This document shows, piece by piece, positions 1 through 10,140 of a DNA stretch of 64,000 nt. The notes under the pieces are model-generated. The model was not told the DNA's origin and did not search any database. It saw only the letters and a program-made list of their open reading frames with translations. A program made the translations under genes and the position numbers. Origin of the DNA: Pseudomonas jinjuensis (GTDB taxonomy: Bacteria > Pseudomonadota > Gammaproteobacteria > Pseudomonadales > Pseudomonadaceae); contig NZ_FNIJ01000007.1 in the NCBI RefSeq assembly GCF_900103845.1, positions 124,001 through 188,000 of the forward strand, given 5' to 3'. Position 1 is the first letter of the stretch. Every line of letters starts with the position of its first letter.

Positions 1-1
1 C

Positions 2-805
2 GCCCTCGGCGCCGTAGTTACCGGCATCGACCTCAGCCATCCCCTCGACGACACCCAGCACCGCTCGATCGAACAGGCCCTGCTGCAACACCAGGTCCTG
101 TTCTTCCGCGACCAACCGCTGCAACCCGCCCAGCAGGCACGCTTCGCCGCACGCTTCGGCGACCTGCACATCCACCCGATCTACCCCGGCGTGCCGGAAC
201 AGCGCGAGGTCATCGTCCTCGACACCGCCATCACCGACATGCGCGACAACGCCATCTGGCATACCGACGTGACCTTCCTGGAAACCCCGGCCCTCGGCGC
301 CGTGCTGGCGGCCAAGCAGGTGCCGGCCTATGGCGGCGACACCCTGTGGGCCAGCGGCACCGCCGCCTTCGAGGCGCTGTCGAAGCCGCTGCAGAAGCTG
401 CTCGACGGACTCACCGCGACCCACGACATCAGCAAGTCCTTCCCGCAGGAACGCTTCGGCGCCACCGACGCCGACCTCGCCCGGCTGGAGCAGGCGCGCC
501 GCGATCATCCGCCGCGGGTGCATCCGGTGCTGCGCACTCACCCGGTCACCGGGCGCAAGGCGCTGTTCGTCAACGACGGCTTCACCATCCGCATCAACGA
601 GCTGGAACCGGCGGAAAGCCGGGCGCTGCTGGAATTGCTGTTCGCCCACGCCAGCCGCCCGGAGTTCACCGTGCGCTGGCGCTGGAAGGCCAACGACGTG
701 GCCTTCTGGGACAACCGCGTGACCCAGCACTACGCCACCGACGACTACCGGCCGCAGCGTCGGGTGATGCACCGCGCGACCATCCTCGGCGACCGGCCGT
801 TCTAG
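2..805 (+). CDS. tauD: TauD/TfdA-family alpha-ketoglutarate-dependent dioxygenase (5' truncated by window edge)
   Basis: This Fe(II)/2-oxoglutarate dioxygenase resembles taurine dioxygenase, which releases sulfite from taurine and related sulfonates in the cytoplasm. The frame is open from base 2, so the start codon lies outside the window; 267 residues are visible, against about 277-283 for the family, so only some 15 residues are missing. The facial-triad motif WHTD (HxD) is at about bases 257-268. The distal ligand side shows [12 protein letters not shown], then DNRVTQHYA and an arginine-rich tail, as in TauD. The substrate could also be another sulfonate or an alkyl sulfate. No tau transporter genes are visible, because the gene sits at the window edge. 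A REP pair follows the stop codon. Confidence 0.85.
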   Translation, partial: ALGAVVTGIDLSHPLDDTQHRSIEQALLQHQVLFFRDQPLQPAQQARFAARFGDLHIHPIYPGVPEQREVIVLDTAITDMRDNAIWHTDVTFLETPALGAVLAAKQVPAYGGDTLWASGTAAFEALSKPLQKLLDGLTATHDISKSFPQERFGATDADLARLEQARRDHPPRVHPVLRTHPVTGRKALFVNDGFTIRINELEPAESRALLELLFAHASRPEFTVRWRWKANDVAFWDNRVTQHYATDDYRPQRRVMHRATILGDRPF

Positions 806-823
806 CGGCCTGGCCGTCGAACT

Positions 824-931
824 GTAGGAGCGGGCCATGCCCGCGATTCGCGCGCATGGCGCGCTCCTACAAAAAAGCGGGCCTGTGACGACGGCGGATA
901 ACGCTGGCGCGTTATTCGCCCTACGCGCTAC
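824..931. repeat. REP pair plus GATAACGC-type palindrome
   Basis: Bases 824-870 form a long inverted repeat running from GTAGGAGCG to CGCTCCTAC with the core GGGCCATGCCCGCGA. Bases 894-931 hold a second palindrome family, GATAACGCTGGCGCGTTAT followed by CGCCCTACGCG. Both families recur in many gaps of this window. They lie between the dioxygenase and the OPT transporter and probably act as mRNA 3'-end hairpins. Confidence 0.8.
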
Positions 932-1071
932 GACAGGTTCGCGACGCGCACGGGCGCGCTTGATGCATGGCATGGAAGTCATGAATCCGCCCGCCGCCGG
1001 GTCGTCTTCGCCTCGCCGCGAGGGAGGGGCTGACCTACTCTTGCCAGACTGCTGTCCAAGAGACCCACTCC

Positions 1072-3135
1072 ATGCGCGATCGGATTCCCGACGAAGCCAG
1101 CCTGGCCGAACTGACTTTTCGCGGCCTGGTGCTCGGCGCCCTGATCACCGTCGTCTTCACCGCCTCCAACGTCTACCTCGGCCTCAAGGTCGGCCTCACC
1201 TTCGCCTCGTCGATCCCTGCGGCGGTGATTTCCATGGCGGTGCTGCGCTACTTCTCCGGCTCGAACATCCTCGAGAACAACATGGTGCAGACCCAGGCCT
1301 CGGCGGCCGGCACCCTGTCGTCGATCATCTTCATCCTTCCCGGCCTGCTGATGATCGGCTACTGGAGCGGCTTCCCGTTCTGGCAGACGGCGGCGATCTG
1401 CTCCATCGGCGGCATCCTCGGCGTGCTCTACACCATCCCGCTGCGCCGGGTGATGGTGGTGCAGAGTTCGCTGCCCTATCCGGAAGGCGTGGCCGCGGCG
1501 GAAATCCTGCGGGTCGGCAGCCAGGACGAGGACGACGGTTCGCCCAGGGCGGTGGCGAAGAGCGCCCCGGGCCTGCGCGACATCCTCGGCGGCGGCCTGG
1601 TGGCGGCGCTGTTCAGCCTGTTCAGCTCCGGCTTCAAGCTGCTCGCGGAAAGCTGCAGCTTCTGGATCACCGCCGGGCAGACGGCGTTCCGCCTGTCCAC
1701 CGGCTTCTCCCTGGCGCTGGTCGGCGCCGGCTACCTGATGGGCATCACCGCCGGCATCGCCATCCTCATCGGCCTGGTGATCGCCTGGGGCGTCGCGGTG
1801 CCGCTGCTCACGGTGAACAGCGTTCCGGCCGCCGGGCAGGGCCTGCCGGAGCTGGCCACCCAGCTGTGGAGTTCGCAGGTGCGCTTCCTCGGCGCCGGCA
1901 CCATCGGCGTCGCCGCGCTCTGGACCCTGGCCTCGCTGTTCAAGCCGATGGTGCGCGGCGTCTGGTCGTCCCTGGAGGCGGTGCGCGGGGTCAGCGAAGT
2001 GAGCGGGCTGCGCACCGAGCGTGACATGCCGGCGCACTGGATCCTGACCATCGCCGGCTTCCTGCTGCTCGCGCTGTTCGTGGTGTTCGGCTACTTCCTC
2101 GAACAGGCCGCGCCGGACATGGTCGGCTGGCAGTTCTGGGGCCTGCTGACGGTGTGCGTGGTGTTCGCCTTCTTCTTCGGCTTCCTGATCGCCGCCGCCT
2201 GCGGCTACATGGCCGGCCTGGTCGGTTCGTCGAGCAGCCCGATCTCCGGCATCGGCATCATCGCGGTGATCCTGGTGTCGCTGCTGATCCTCGGCGTCGG
2301 CAGCCTGGAGCAGGGCTTCCTCGGCCGCCTCGACGGCAAGCTGGCGATCGCCTTGGCGCTGTTCACCACCTCGGTGGTGCTGGCCATCGCGGCGATCTCC
2401 AACGACAACCTGCAGGACCTGAAGACCGGCTACCTGGTCGGCGCCACGCCCTGGCGCCAGCAGGTGGCGCTGATCGTCGGCTGCCTGGCCGGCGCGCTGG
2501 TGATCCCGCCGGTGCTGGAACTGCTCTACAGCGCCTACGGCTTCACCGGCGCCCTGCCGCGCCCGGGGATGGACCCGGCGCAGGCGCTGGCGGCGCCGCA
2601 GGCGACCCTGTTGACGGCGATCGCCAGCGGGATTTTCCAGCACGCGCTGAACTGGAACATGATCCTCATCGGCATCGCCCTCGGTATCGCGCTGATCCTG
2701 GTCGACGTGGTGCTGCGCCGCAGCACCGGCAAGGCCAGCCTGCCGGTGCTGGCGGTGGGGCTGGGCATCTACCTGCCGCCGACCATCGGCATGACCCTGT
2801 TCATCGGCTCGCTGCTGGCCTGGCGCCTGGAGATCGGCCTGCACCGCCGCGCGCTGCTGGCCGGGGTGGCGGAGGAGCGCTACGCCGAGGAGCCGAAGCG
2901 CCGCGGCGTGCTGCTGGCCTCGGGGCTGATCGTCGGCGAGAGCCTGATGGGCATCTTCCTCGCCGCGCTGATCGGCGCCAGCGGCAAGGACGCCCCGCTG
3001 GCGCTGGTCGGCGCCGGCTTCGAGGACACCGCGCAATGGCTGGGGCTGGCGGTGTTCCTGGTGGTGTGCGTGCTGTTCTACCGCAAGGTGATGAACGGGA
3101 CGGACGAGGCGGAGGGGGTTACCCGGCAGCGGTAG
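1072..3135 (+). CDS. OPT-family oligopeptide transporter
   Basis: This is a 687-residue polytopic inner-membrane protein of the oligopeptide transporter (OPT) superfamily. Bacterial members import peptides or metal-chelate-like compounds using the proton gradient. The N-terminal part carries the family hallmark NVYLGLKVGLTFASSIPA at about residues 30-48. Repeated hydrophobic segments continue to the C-terminus, where the last helix ends in FYRKVMN. The length is normal for bacterial OPT proteins (about 650-700). The ATG at 1072 was chosen because it lies right before the first conserved segment and has a weak AAGAGA upstream. It stands alone, flanked by REP elements on both sides. Its substrate cannot be told from sequence. 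Confidence 0.9.
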   Translation: MRDRIPDEASLAELTFRGLVLGALITVVFTASNVYLGLKVGLTFASSIPAAVISMAVLRYFSGSNILENNMVQTQASAAGTLSSIIFILPGLLMIGYWSGFPFWQTAAICSIGGILGVLYTIPLRRVMVVQSSLPYPEGVAAAEILRVGSQDEDDGSPRAVAKSAPGLRDILGGGLVAALFSLFSSGFKLLAESCSFWITAGQTAFRLSTGFSLALVGAGYLMGITAGIAILIGLVIAWGVAVPLLTVNSVPAAGQGLPELATQLWSSQVRFLGAGTIGVAALWTLASLFKPMVRGVWSSLEAVRGVSEVSGLRTERDMPAHWILTIAGFLLLALFVVFGYFLEQAAPDMVGWQFWGLLTVCVVFAFFFGFLIAAACGYMAGLVGSSSSPISGIGIIAVILVSLLILGVGSLEQGFLGRLDGKLAIALALFTTSVVLAIAAISNDNLQDLKTGYLVGATPWRQQVALIVGCLAGALVIPPVLELLYSAYGFTGALPRPGMDPAQALAAPQATLLTAIASGIFQHALNWNMILIGIALGIALILVDVVLRRSTGKASLPVLAVGLGIYLPPTIGMTLFIGSLLAWRLEIGLHRRALLAGVAEERYAEEPKRRGVLLASGLIVGESLMGIFLAALIGASGKDAPLALVGAGFEDTAQWLGLAVFLVVCVLFYRKVMNGTDEAEGVTRQR

Positions 3136-3187
3136 TTTTGTGGCGGATTTCATCCGCCCTACGCGGAACACAGGGGGGCAGCGAAAC

Positions 3188-3613
3188 GTAGGGTGGATGG
3201 CGCTCTTCCATCCACCGTTGCGGGGCCGCCTGCGCGGCCGTGGTGGATCGATGGAGCGTGATCCACCCTACGGTCTGCCTCGCTGACACCGGACCTGTAG
3301 GAGCCAGCTTGCTGGCGATCCGGGCGTTATCGGAAAACTCGGTGTAGCCGGATGGCTCGGCTGATCGCCAGCAAGCTGGCTCCTACGAAGAGCAACACTG
3401 CCCTGCTCGATCCGCGTTCAGGGCGCAGGGTGGATGGCGCTTTTCCATCCACCATCGGCGTGGCCGGTTGGTGGATCGATGGAGCTGATCCACCCTACGT
3501 ACTGGCCTTGCCCCCACGGGTAGTGATGTAGGGCGGGTGCAACCCGCCGCAGCGGCTCAGTGTTCCAGCCGCTCCAGCCCGGTAGGGCGCATGACGCGTC
3601 AGCGTTATCCGCC
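3188..3613. repeat. Cluster of four palindromic repeats filling a 560-bp gap
   Basis: The gap between the OPT gene and the hydrolase holds no convincing gene. It contains two copies of a GTAGGGTGGAT...ATCCACCCTAC palindrome (3188-3272 and 3425-3498). Between them is one GTAGGAGCCAGCTTGCTGGC palindrome pair (3297-3386). One GTAGGGCGC...AGCGTTATCCGCC element (3582-3613) completes the set. Three unrelated palindrome families are packed between convergent genes. Confidence 0.8.
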
Positions 3614-3695
3614 ACCGCATCGTCACGGCCCCAACGGCGATTGCCCATGGCGCGAAGACAGTCGCTTGGTGATCGTCCCTTTCTACGCAAGTGCG

Positions 3696-5330
3696 TTAAG
3701 GGCTGCCGTCGGCACGTGTCGCCTTCGTCGCCACTATACGGCGCTCCCAGCCCTCCCGTTCGGCCGTCGGCTTGGCCAGCCACCAGTCGCGCACCGCGCG
3801 GTTGTCGTGGCGCGTCACCCAGCCCGGGTAGCGCGCGTACTGCGCCTGCGGGAAACCGCTGTCGAGGCCGCGCAGGTAGCGGTCGAAGAAGCCGACCACG
3901 AAGGCGTTGGGCGCGCCGATCAGCACTTCGACCGGCGCCGTGCCGGCCACCAGGTCGCGCAGCGGGCGGCGCGCCAGCAGGGCGTTGTCGGTGAAGCCGG
4001 CGTGCAGCGCATCGCGCAGCACCAGCCGGTAGATGTCGTCGCGCTGCCCGGCGTGCTCGAAGCGCTCGTAGGAGAAGTCGTTGGAGCCACGCAGCTCGCC
4101 CTTCGGCTCGACGCCAAGCATCCGGTAGAAGCCGCGCAGGTCGGCGTGGAACATCAGCAACGGCACCGGCAGGTCGGCGTCGAACGGGGTGAAGTGGAAG
4201 TCGCCGCCGTCGAGGTTGACCGCCGCCGCACAACGCCGGTCGACCATGCACACCGCGCCGGTGGTCGAGCCGCCGAAGGACATGCCCATCTCGCCGGTGC
4301 GGGCGAAGTCGCTGGTAGCCAGCAGGTCGGCAACGCTGGCCGGCGCGGCGCCGGCCTGCAGGGCGTCGTGGACGAACAGGCGGTCGGCCAGCCACACCGG
4401 CGCGCTGAGGGTGATCGCCCGGTCGCCCGGCGCGCCCAGACCCGCTGCCGTGCGTAGCTGGCCGTCGAGGCGCTGGTCGAAATCGCTGGCGGTGTAGCCG
4501 CTCACCATGGCCGCCGGAAATCCGCTCTTGAGCACATGGCGCATGTGCGTCAGCAGTCCCGGGTCCATCGGCGCCACGCTGCCGTCGGGCAACGGCGTCG
4601 GCGAGGCGTCGCCGCTGTGCTGGATCGAGTAGACCGCGTAGCCGTGGCTGGCCAGCGCCTCCATCAGCGCCGAGTCCGCCGCCGGGTAGGCGGTGTAGCC
4701 GTGGCTGAAGAACACCACCGGCAGCTTGGCGACGCCAGCCGCCAGAGGGGCGTCCTCGAAGGCGTTGCTGCGCACGTGCTTGAGATGGGCGAGCAGCGGC
4801 GGGAAGCCGAACAGGCTGCCGAAGCCGCGGGCGGTGGTGCGTGCCTCCGCTTCGCTGAAATAGGCCCGCGGTTGCGTGCCGGGCGTGGGCGCGGCCGGAT
4901 ACCAGACACGCACCAGCAGGCGCCGTGGCGCGTCGGCGGCGGCGCCGAGCAGGCCGCGGCGGGACGGATCGACCAGTTCGAAGTCGCGCACGCCGACCGC
5001 GTAGGGGCCGTCCGGCGGCGGCAGGTCGTTCACCGGGAACAGCCACAGCGGGGCCAGCGCCAGGACCCCGAGCACGAAGAACAGCAGCCCCGACCACAGC
5101 GGCAGGCCGGTGCGCCGGCGACGGAACGCCAGCACCAGCAGCCATAGTGCGCCGACCGCGGCACCGAGGCCGGCCTGCCAGCGGTCGTCCCACACCCCGT
5201 AGAGACCGGCGCCGAAGGTCAGCCAGGCTGCCGGCCACAGTAGCCGGTCGAGTGCCGGCCAGCACCAGGCGACGAGGAACAACGCCAGGCCGGCGAGCAA
5301 CAGCAGGTCGGCGGCAGTCATGCCCATCAT
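3696..5330 (-). CDS. Membrane-anchored alpha/beta hydrolase (PAF-acetylhydrolase / dienelactone hydrolase-like)
   Basis: The protein has 544 residues. The first ~125 contain four or so hydrophobic helices (LLLLAGLALFLVAWCW and later LLFFVLGVLALAPLWLF). A soluble alpha/beta-hydrolase domain follows. An oxyanion-type FFSHGYTAY strand precedes the nucleophile elbow GMSFGG (GxSxG) near residue 350, and a late HDNR is a candidate catalytic histidine. This order resembles bacterial PAF-acetylhydrolase-like serine esterases. The start ATG overlaps the stop of the upstream 62-aa gene (ATGA), so translation is probably coupled. It is the last gene of a Fur-type iron operon. My inference is a membrane-bound esterase acting on a siderophore or its iron complex; a lipase or another esterase remains possible. 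Confidence 0.75.
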   Translation of the reverse strand: MMGMTAADLLLLAGLALFLVAWCWPALDRLLWPAAWLTFGAGLYGVWDDRWQAGLGAAVGALWLLVLAFRRRRTGLPLWSGLLFFVLGVLALAPLWLFPVNDLPPPDGPYAVGVRDFELVDPSRRGLLGAAADAPRRLLVRVWYPAAPTPGTQPRAYFSEAEARTTARGFGSLFGFPPLLAHLKHVRSNAFEDAPLAAGVAKLPVVFFSHGYTAYPAADSALMEALASHGYAVYSIQHSGDASPTPLPDGSVAPMDPGLLTHMRHVLKSGFPAAMVSGYTASDFDQRLDGQLRTAAGLGAPGDRAITLSAPVWLADRLFVHDALQAGAAPASVADLLATSDFARTGEMGMSFGGSTTGAVCMVDRRCAAAVNLDGGDFHFTPFDADLPVPLLMFHADLRGFYRMLGVEPKGELRGSNDFSYERFEHAGQRDDIYRLVLRDALHAGFTDNALLARRPLRDLVAGTAPVEVLIGAPNAFVVGFFDRYLRGLDSGFPQAQYARYPGWVTRHDNRAVRDWWLAKPTAEREGWERRIVATKATRADGSP

Positions 5331-5515
5331 CGTTGCCCGTCCTTGTCCGGCAGGCGCGCCCAGACCCAGCCGACCAGCACCAGCGGCAGGCCGAGGCAGA
5401 GCCAGGACAGCAGGTCCCAGGCGCCATCGGCGACCAGCGCCGAGACCAGCCCGACCAGGCTGAGCAGGCCGATCAGCAGCGGCCAGCGGAAAATCATCCA
5501 GAGTCCGCGTTTCAT
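5327..5515 (-). CDS. 62-aa two-helix membrane protein in iron operon
   Basis: This small protein begins MKRGLWMIFRWPLLIG and has two hydrophobic segments at about residues 10-28 and 33-52, with a charged C-terminus (LPDKDGQR). Both ends overlap neighbours by four bases: its ATG overlaps the TGA of the PepSY gene and its TGA overlaps the ATG of the hydrolase. Such a double ATGA overlap strongly supports that it is a real translated gene. Small proteins of this kind occur next to PepSY/TonB-receptor genes in other pseudomonads. The function is unknown; it could be an accessory subunit of the PepSY protein. Confidence 0.75.
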   Translation of the reverse strand: MKRGLWMIFRWPLLIGLLSLVGLVSALVADGAWDLLSWLCLGLPLVLVGWVWARLPDKDGQR

Positions 5516-6648
5516 GCCCGGCCCTCCGTCGTCGCGTCCAGTTCGGCCAGGCGCTTCTCCAGCGGTGCCTTGCGTCGGCCCAGCCACAGGTACAGGCCGC
5601 TGCCGAGCACCACGATGCTGACCACATCGAGCAGCGCCCAGACGATCTTCAGCGGCAAGCCGCCGTAGTCGCCGAAGTGCAGCGGCTGGGAGATGAACAG
5701 GACTTTGGCGTACAGCGGCATCTCGCGAACCGCGGTGACCTCGCCGCTGGCGGCGTCGACCAGCGCCGGGGTCAGCAGGCGGCTGGTGAGCGGGGTGTCG
5801 CCGGTCAGGTAGATGCCGAAATGGTGCGCACTGGCGAACGGCGAGCCCGGCAGCGCCAGGGTGGTCACCCGCATCTCCGGCAGGCGCTGGCGGACCGCCT
5901 CGAGCACCGTGTCGAGCGAGGCCAGCTGCGTCGGCAGCGGCCGGTCGCGGTGCGTGGCGGCCATTTCCACCAACTCGCTGGCCTGCCACATGCGTTCGAT
6001 GGGTGTCGCCAGGGTGTTGATCGAGCCGGTGAAGCCGACCACCAGCAGCCAGGCCACGGTGACGATGCCGAGCAGGTTGTGCAGGTCCAGCCAGCGCACG
6101 CGGCGACCGCGCCGCACGCGCACGGTGGCGAAATCCAGCTTGCGCATGAACGGCGTGTAGAGCACCACTCCGCTGACGATCGAGAGCACCAGCAGCAGGC
6201 CCATCAGGCCGAGAAAGAGCATGCCTGGCAGGCCGGCGAACATGTCCACGTGCAGCCGCAGCAGGATGTACAGGATGCCCTCGGTGGGCTGCGGCACGTC
6301 CAGCTTGTGGCCATTGCGCAGGTCGAAGAACTGGTAGTGGAAGGTCGCCGGGTCGGCCAGGAAGCTGGCCGCCGAGGCCACCATCACCAGCGGCTCCTCG
6401 TCGTCGAAGAACAGGTACGGCACCACCTCGCCAGGCCGCGCCGTCTGGGCGGCGGCGAGGATGGCGTCGAGGCGCGCCGGCGGGGTGCCGGTGGCGACCT
6501 CCTCCAGTTCGGGCATGCTCGCGTGGTGCAGTTCGTGGCTGAAGATCAGCGGCAGCCCGGTCAGGCAGAGCAGCAGCATGAACAGCGTGCAGATCAGGCT
6601 GCTCCACTTGTGCAGGGCGTACCAGAGACGCAGGGTTCGGGCGGTCAT
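5512..6648 (-). CDS. PepSY-associated transmembrane helix protein (PiuB-like)
   Basis: This 378-residue inner-membrane protein belongs to the PepSY_TM family, which is often iron-regulated and placed beside TonB siderophore receptors. The N-terminus has a short basic stretch and the helix LYALHKWSSLICTLFMLLLCLTG-type (about residues 9-32). Large periplasmic PepSY-like segments and further helices near residues 130-160, 200-220 and 335-360 follow. Family members are proposed to reduce ferric siderophores or process them in the periplasm; that role is inference here. The gene lies 10 bp after the TonB receptor and overlaps the next small gene by ATGA, so it belongs to the same transcript. Confidence 0.85.
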   Translation of the reverse strand: MTARTLRLWYALHKWSSLICTLFMLLLCLTGLPLIFSHELHHASMPELEEVATGTPPARLDAILAAAQTARPGEVVPYLFFDDEEPLVMVASAASFLADPATFHYQFFDLRNGHKLDVPQPTEGILYILLRLHVDMFAGLPGMLFLGLMGLLLVLSIVSGVVLYTPFMRKLDFATVRVRRGRRVRWLDLHNLLGIVTVAWLLVVGFTGSINTLATPIERMWQASELVEMAATHRDRPLPTQLASLDTVLEAVRQRLPEMRVTTLALPGSPFASAHHFGIYLTGDTPLTSRLLTPALVDAASGEVTAVREMPLYAKVLFISQPLHFGDYGGLPLKIVWALLDVVSIVVLGSGLYLWLGRRKAPLEKRLAELDATTEGRA

Positions 6649-6658
6649 GCATCCTCCC

Positions 6659-9067
6659 TCAGAAGTCGGCGGTCAGCGACAGCGTCATGGTGCGCGGCTG
6701 GCTGAGCGTGGCGTAGCCGCTGGAGGCCAGCCAGTAGTCCTCGCCGGTGGCGTTCTCCAGGTTGGCGCGCGCCACCAGCGGCTTGCCGGCGACCTGGAAC
6801 TGGTAGCTGGCGCCCAGATCGAGGCGGTTCCAGCTCGGCACGTCGAGCTGGTTGGCGGCGTCCAGGTAGGACTTGCCGGTGTGGATCACCCGACCGCTCA
6901 GGATCAGCCCGGCGATGAGCGGGGTGTCCCACTCGAGGCCGAGGTTGGCCTGCTCGCGCGCCACGCCGGGGGCGTCGTTGCCCTCGTTGGCGGGGTTGGC
7001 GTCCTTGTTCAGCTTCGGCTTGAGGTAGGTGGCGCCGGCCAGCACGCGCAGTTCGCCGCTCAAGCTGAACTCGATGCCGCGGTTGCGCTGCTCGCCGTCG
7101 GCGCGGAACACGTTGGCGGCATCGAGGAAGGCGCTGGGTTTCTCGATCTGGAACAGCGCCACGGTGGCCAGCAGGCTACCGAAGTCGTACTTGGCGCCGA
7201 GCTCGTACTGCTTGCTCTTGTACGGCGCCATCATCTCGCCGGCGTTCTGCGCGATCGGCGGCGCCTCGTCGCCCTGGCTGAGGCCCTGGATGTAGTTGGC
7301 GTACAGCGACAGCTCGTCGAGCGGCTTGACCAGTACGCCCACCAGCGGGGTCCAGACGCTCTCGTCGTAGCTGGTGGTGCGTGCGCCGCTGGTCCAGTCG
7401 TAGTTCTTGGCCTTGATCTCCTGGCGGCGGATGCCGAGGGTCAGTTGCAGGCGTTCGTCGAGTAGCGATAGCCGGTCACTGAGTGCCACGCCGCCGAGGT
7501 CGACCTCGGAGGTCTTCGGAATGCTGCCGTCGAGCGCGGAATAGTCCGGGACCGGCGTGTGCGGCGAGTTCTCGTAGAGGTTGCCCGGCTGCATGCCGTC
7601 GAACAGGTAGACCAGCCCGATACGCTCGTGCAGGCGGTTGCCGCTGAGCGTCCAGTCGTGGCGCACCGCACCGGTGTCGAAACCGCCGCGCAGGCCGGCT
7701 TCGCCGGAATAGCTGCGGCGGTCGCCGCGCTGGCGCGCCAGGGCGTTGAGCAGGTCGCCGTCGTTGCCGATCAGGAAGCTGTTGGAGGCGATGGTCTCGT
7801 AGTTGCTCTGCCGTCCGCCGACCGAGGCGAAGGCGGTCAGGTCCTCGCCGAGGTCGTACTCGCCGCGGGTCACCAGGGCGTAGTCCTCCTGGTCGAGGTA
7901 GGAGTCGCGCAGGCCGAAGCGGGTGCGCGAGTCCGGCGCGTCGGGTATACGCGTGGCGTTGCCGGGCAGAACCGGGCGCACCACGCCCTCGAAGCTCTCC
8001 TTCTGGTACAGCAGATCGCTGGACAGGCGCAGTCGCTCGCCGCGGAAATCCAGCGCCAGCGCGGCCAGCGGGAACTCGCGGCTCTGGTTGGCGATCGCGG
8101 TGTCACCATCGCGATAGACGCCGTTGAAGCGCACGCCGAAGGCGTTGCCCTCGCCGAAGCGGCGGCCGACATCGAGGTGGGTGCCGACTTGCGAATCCTC
8201 GCTCCAGTCGACGCTGACGCGGGTCAGCGGCTCGTCGGCGGCGCGCTTGGGCACGATGTTGATCGCGCCGCCGACGCTACCGCCCGGCGACATGCCGCTG
8301 AGCAGCGCGTTCGGCCCCTTGAGCAGCTCGACCCGCTCGGCGAACTCGATCGGCACCCGCCAGAATGGCAGCACGCCGTACAGGCCGTTGAGCGCGGTGT
8401 CGGCGCTGTTCACCGGGAAGCCGCGCACGGTGAAGGTGTCGACGATATCGCCGCGGCCGCCGACCACCCGCACCGAGGTGTCGTTGGCCACCAGCAGGTC
8501 GGCGACGCTGCGTGCCTGCTGGTTCTGGATGGTCTGTTCGGTATAGCTGGCGATGCTGAACGGCGCGTCCATGATGTCGGTGTTGCCCAGCATGCCCAGG
8601 CGCGCGCCCTTGGCCACCTGGCCGCCGGCATACTCGGCCGGCAGCGCTTCCGCGCTGCCGATGGCGGTGCCGGTCACGGTGGTTGCGGCGAGGGCCAGGG
8701 CGTCGCTCGGCAGGCGATGCAGCACGTAGCTGCCGTTGGCCTGGCGCTGGACGCCCAGGCCGCTGCCGGCGAGCAGCGCGGCGAAGCCCTCGTCGATCCC
8801 GTAGCGGCCGTGCAGGCCGGGGGAGCGCAGGCCACGGGTCAGCTCGGCATCGAACGACAGCGCCACTCCGGCGGCGCTGGCGAAGCGGCTGATGCTTTCC
8901 GCCAGCGGGCCGGCGGGGATGTCGAAGTCGCGCAGCATGCTCTGCGCTCCGCTACTGGAGTCGTCCGCAGCCCAGGCGTTGGCCGGCAGGTGCGCGCCGG
9001 CCACTGCCAGCAGGGCGACGGCCAGGGCCAGCGGTTTGTGCGTGTGGCGGATTGTCGTTCGAGTCAT
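6659..9067 (-). CDS. TonB-dependent siderophore receptor with STN signalling domain
   Basis: This 802-residue outer-membrane receptor has a signal peptide (about residues 1-33, ending ANAWA). An STN domain follows (about residues 47-118, [17 protein letters not shown]), then a plug ([32 protein letters not shown]) and a beta-barrel ending in the aromatic LTADF. The STN domain marks FpvA/FecA-type transducers, which signal through FecR and an ECF sigma factor. Both genes lie directly upstream, which fits. The ATG at 9067 was chosen because the signal peptide starts there and GGGGGAAAGGC precedes it. A long upstream in-frame extension overlaps fecR and is rejected. The ligand is probably a ferric siderophore of unknown type. 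Confidence 0.93.
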   Translation of the reverse strand: MTRTTIRHTHKPLALAVALLAVAGAHLPANAWAADDSSSGAQSMLRDFDIPAGPLAESISRFASAAGVALSFDAELTRGLRSPGLHGRYGIDEGFAALLAGSGLGVQRQANGSYVLHRLPSDALALAATTVTGTAIGSAEALPAEYAGGQVAKGARLGMLGNTDIMDAPFSIASYTEQTIQNQQARSVADLLVANDTSVRVVGGRGDIVDTFTVRGFPVNSADTALNGLYGVLPFWRVPIEFAERVELLKGPNALLSGMSPGGSVGGAINIVPKRAADEPLTRVSVDWSEDSQVGTHLDVGRRFGEGNAFGVRFNGVYRDGDTAIANQSREFPLAALALDFRGERLRLSSDLLYQKESFEGVVRPVLPGNATRIPDAPDSRTRFGLRDSYLDQEDYALVTRGEYDLGEDLTAFASVGGRQSNYETIASNSFLIGNDGDLLNALARQRGDRRSYSGEAGLRGGFDTGAVRHDWTLSGNRLHERIGLVYLFDGMQPGNLYENSPHTPVPDYSALDGSIPKTSEVDLGGVALSDRLSLLDERLQLTLGIRRQEIKAKNYDWTSGARTTSYDESVWTPLVGVLVKPLDELSLYANYIQGLSQGDEAPPIAQNAGEMMAPYKSKQYELGAKYDFGSLLATVALFQIEKPSAFLDAANVFRADGEQRNRGIEFSLSGELRVLAGATYLKPKLNKDANPANEGNDAPGVAREQANLGLEWDTPLIAGLILSGRVIHTGKSYLDAANQLDVPSWNRLDLGASYQFQVAGKPLVARANLENATGEDYWLASSGYATLSQPRTMTLSLTADF

Positions 9068-9171
9068 GCCTTTCCCCCAAGGAAACGAAGCGCCAGATGG
9101 CGCGGAATACTGGGGGGCCGGACCAGGGCGGAAAAAAGTGCAAGTCGCCGGAAAATTTTTTCCGCGGACGA

Positions 9172-10140
9172 TCAGCCGCGCGGCTCCACGCTGATCCAGT
9201 AGCGCGTGCGGCGGACGATGCGCAGCGGGAAGGCGGATTCCAGGGCGGCCAGCGCCATGTCGGTGTCGTCGATGGGGAAGGAGCCGGAAATCTTCAGCCC
9301 GGCGACCCGCGGATCGCAGTGCAGCAGCCCGCTGCGGTAGCGCGACAGCTCGGCGAGCAGTTCGCCCAGCGGCCGGTCGATGGCGATCACGCTGCCGTCC
9401 AGCCAGGCGACGGGGGACAGGTCGTTGCGCCGCACCTCGCCGAGCTGCAGGACGCCGATATCGATGTGTTCGCCGGCCTGCAGCACGCGCTTTTCTGCGG
9501 GCGCGGCCAGCGGACGGACCTCTACCGCTTTTTCCAGCACGCTGACGTGGGTAATGGCGCCGTCGATGCGCACGCTGAAACGGGTGCCGAGGGCGAGGAC
9601 GCTGCCCTGCGGCGTCTCCACGCGGAACGGCCGTGGCGTAGCGGACGGGTCGCGGGCGGTGCTGATGTAGATTTCCCCGCGACGCAACCGGAGCAGGCGC
9701 TGGCTGGGGCTGAACAGCACGTCTATGGCGCTGTCGGTGTTCAGGGTCAATGAGGAACCATCGGCCAGCTTCAGTTCGCGGCGCTCGCCGGTGGCGGTGC
9801 GCAGGTCGGCGGTCCAGGTCTGCCAGGACATTTCCCGGTAGCCGAACCAGGCCAGCGGCGCGGCCATCGCCAGCAGGCCCAGCCCGCCCACCAGCCGGCG
9901 CCGCGACAGGCCTGCGGCGTTCAGCGCCGGCGCGGCGATCTTGCCCGGCACCCGCTCCATCTGGCTGCGCACCCGCTCGACCCGTTGCCAGGCCTGGCGG
10001 TGGCTGGGGTCGGCGGCGTACCACTGGTCCCAGGCACGGCGGTCCTCGTCGCTGGCGGCGCCGGAGCAGAACAGCGCGTACCAGCGGGCGGCGGCGCGGA
10101 TGGCCTGGCGTTCGGAGTCGGAAACGGGCGCGGCGTTCAT
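9172..10140 (-). CDS. FecR-family anti-sigma / signal-transducing protein
   Basis: The 322-residue protein passes the receptor signal from periplasm to the ECF sigma factor. A cytoplasmic anti-sigma part (residues 1-~80, with WYALFCSG and a tryptophan-rich [18 protein letters not shown]) precedes one transmembrane segment ([19 protein letters not shown], about residues 90-108). The periplasmic FecR domain follows ([20 protein letters not shown], then GEIYISTA and [15 protein letters not shown]). The C-terminal STN-like part ends at EPRG. The length is typical. Its ATG overlaps the fecI-like stop as ATGA. A gap of 104 bp separates it from the receptor, which may have its own ECF promoter there. 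Confidence 0.92.
   Translation of the reverse strand: MNAAPVSDSERQAIRAAARWYALFCSGAASDEDRRAWDQWYAADPSHRQAWQRVERVRSQMERVPGKIAAPALNAAGLSRRRLVGGLGLLAMAAPLAWFGYREMSWQTWTADLRTATGERRELKLADGSSLTLNTDSAIDVLFSPSQRLLRLRRGEIYISTARDPSATPRPFRVETPQGSVLALGTRFSVRIDGAITHVSVLEKAVEVRPLAAPAEKRVLQAGEHIDIGVLQLGEVRRNDLSPVAWLDGSVIAIDRPLGELLAELSRYRSGLLHCDPRVAGLKISGSFPIDDTDMALAALESAFPLRIVRRTRYWISVEPRG

Noticed and set aside
979..3171. 730-codon antisense open frame over the OPT transporter
   Set aside because: Mirror of a GC-rich gene; the product is low-complexity (Arg/Gln/Ala/His-rich) with no recognisable domain, while the + frame encodes a clear OPT protein.
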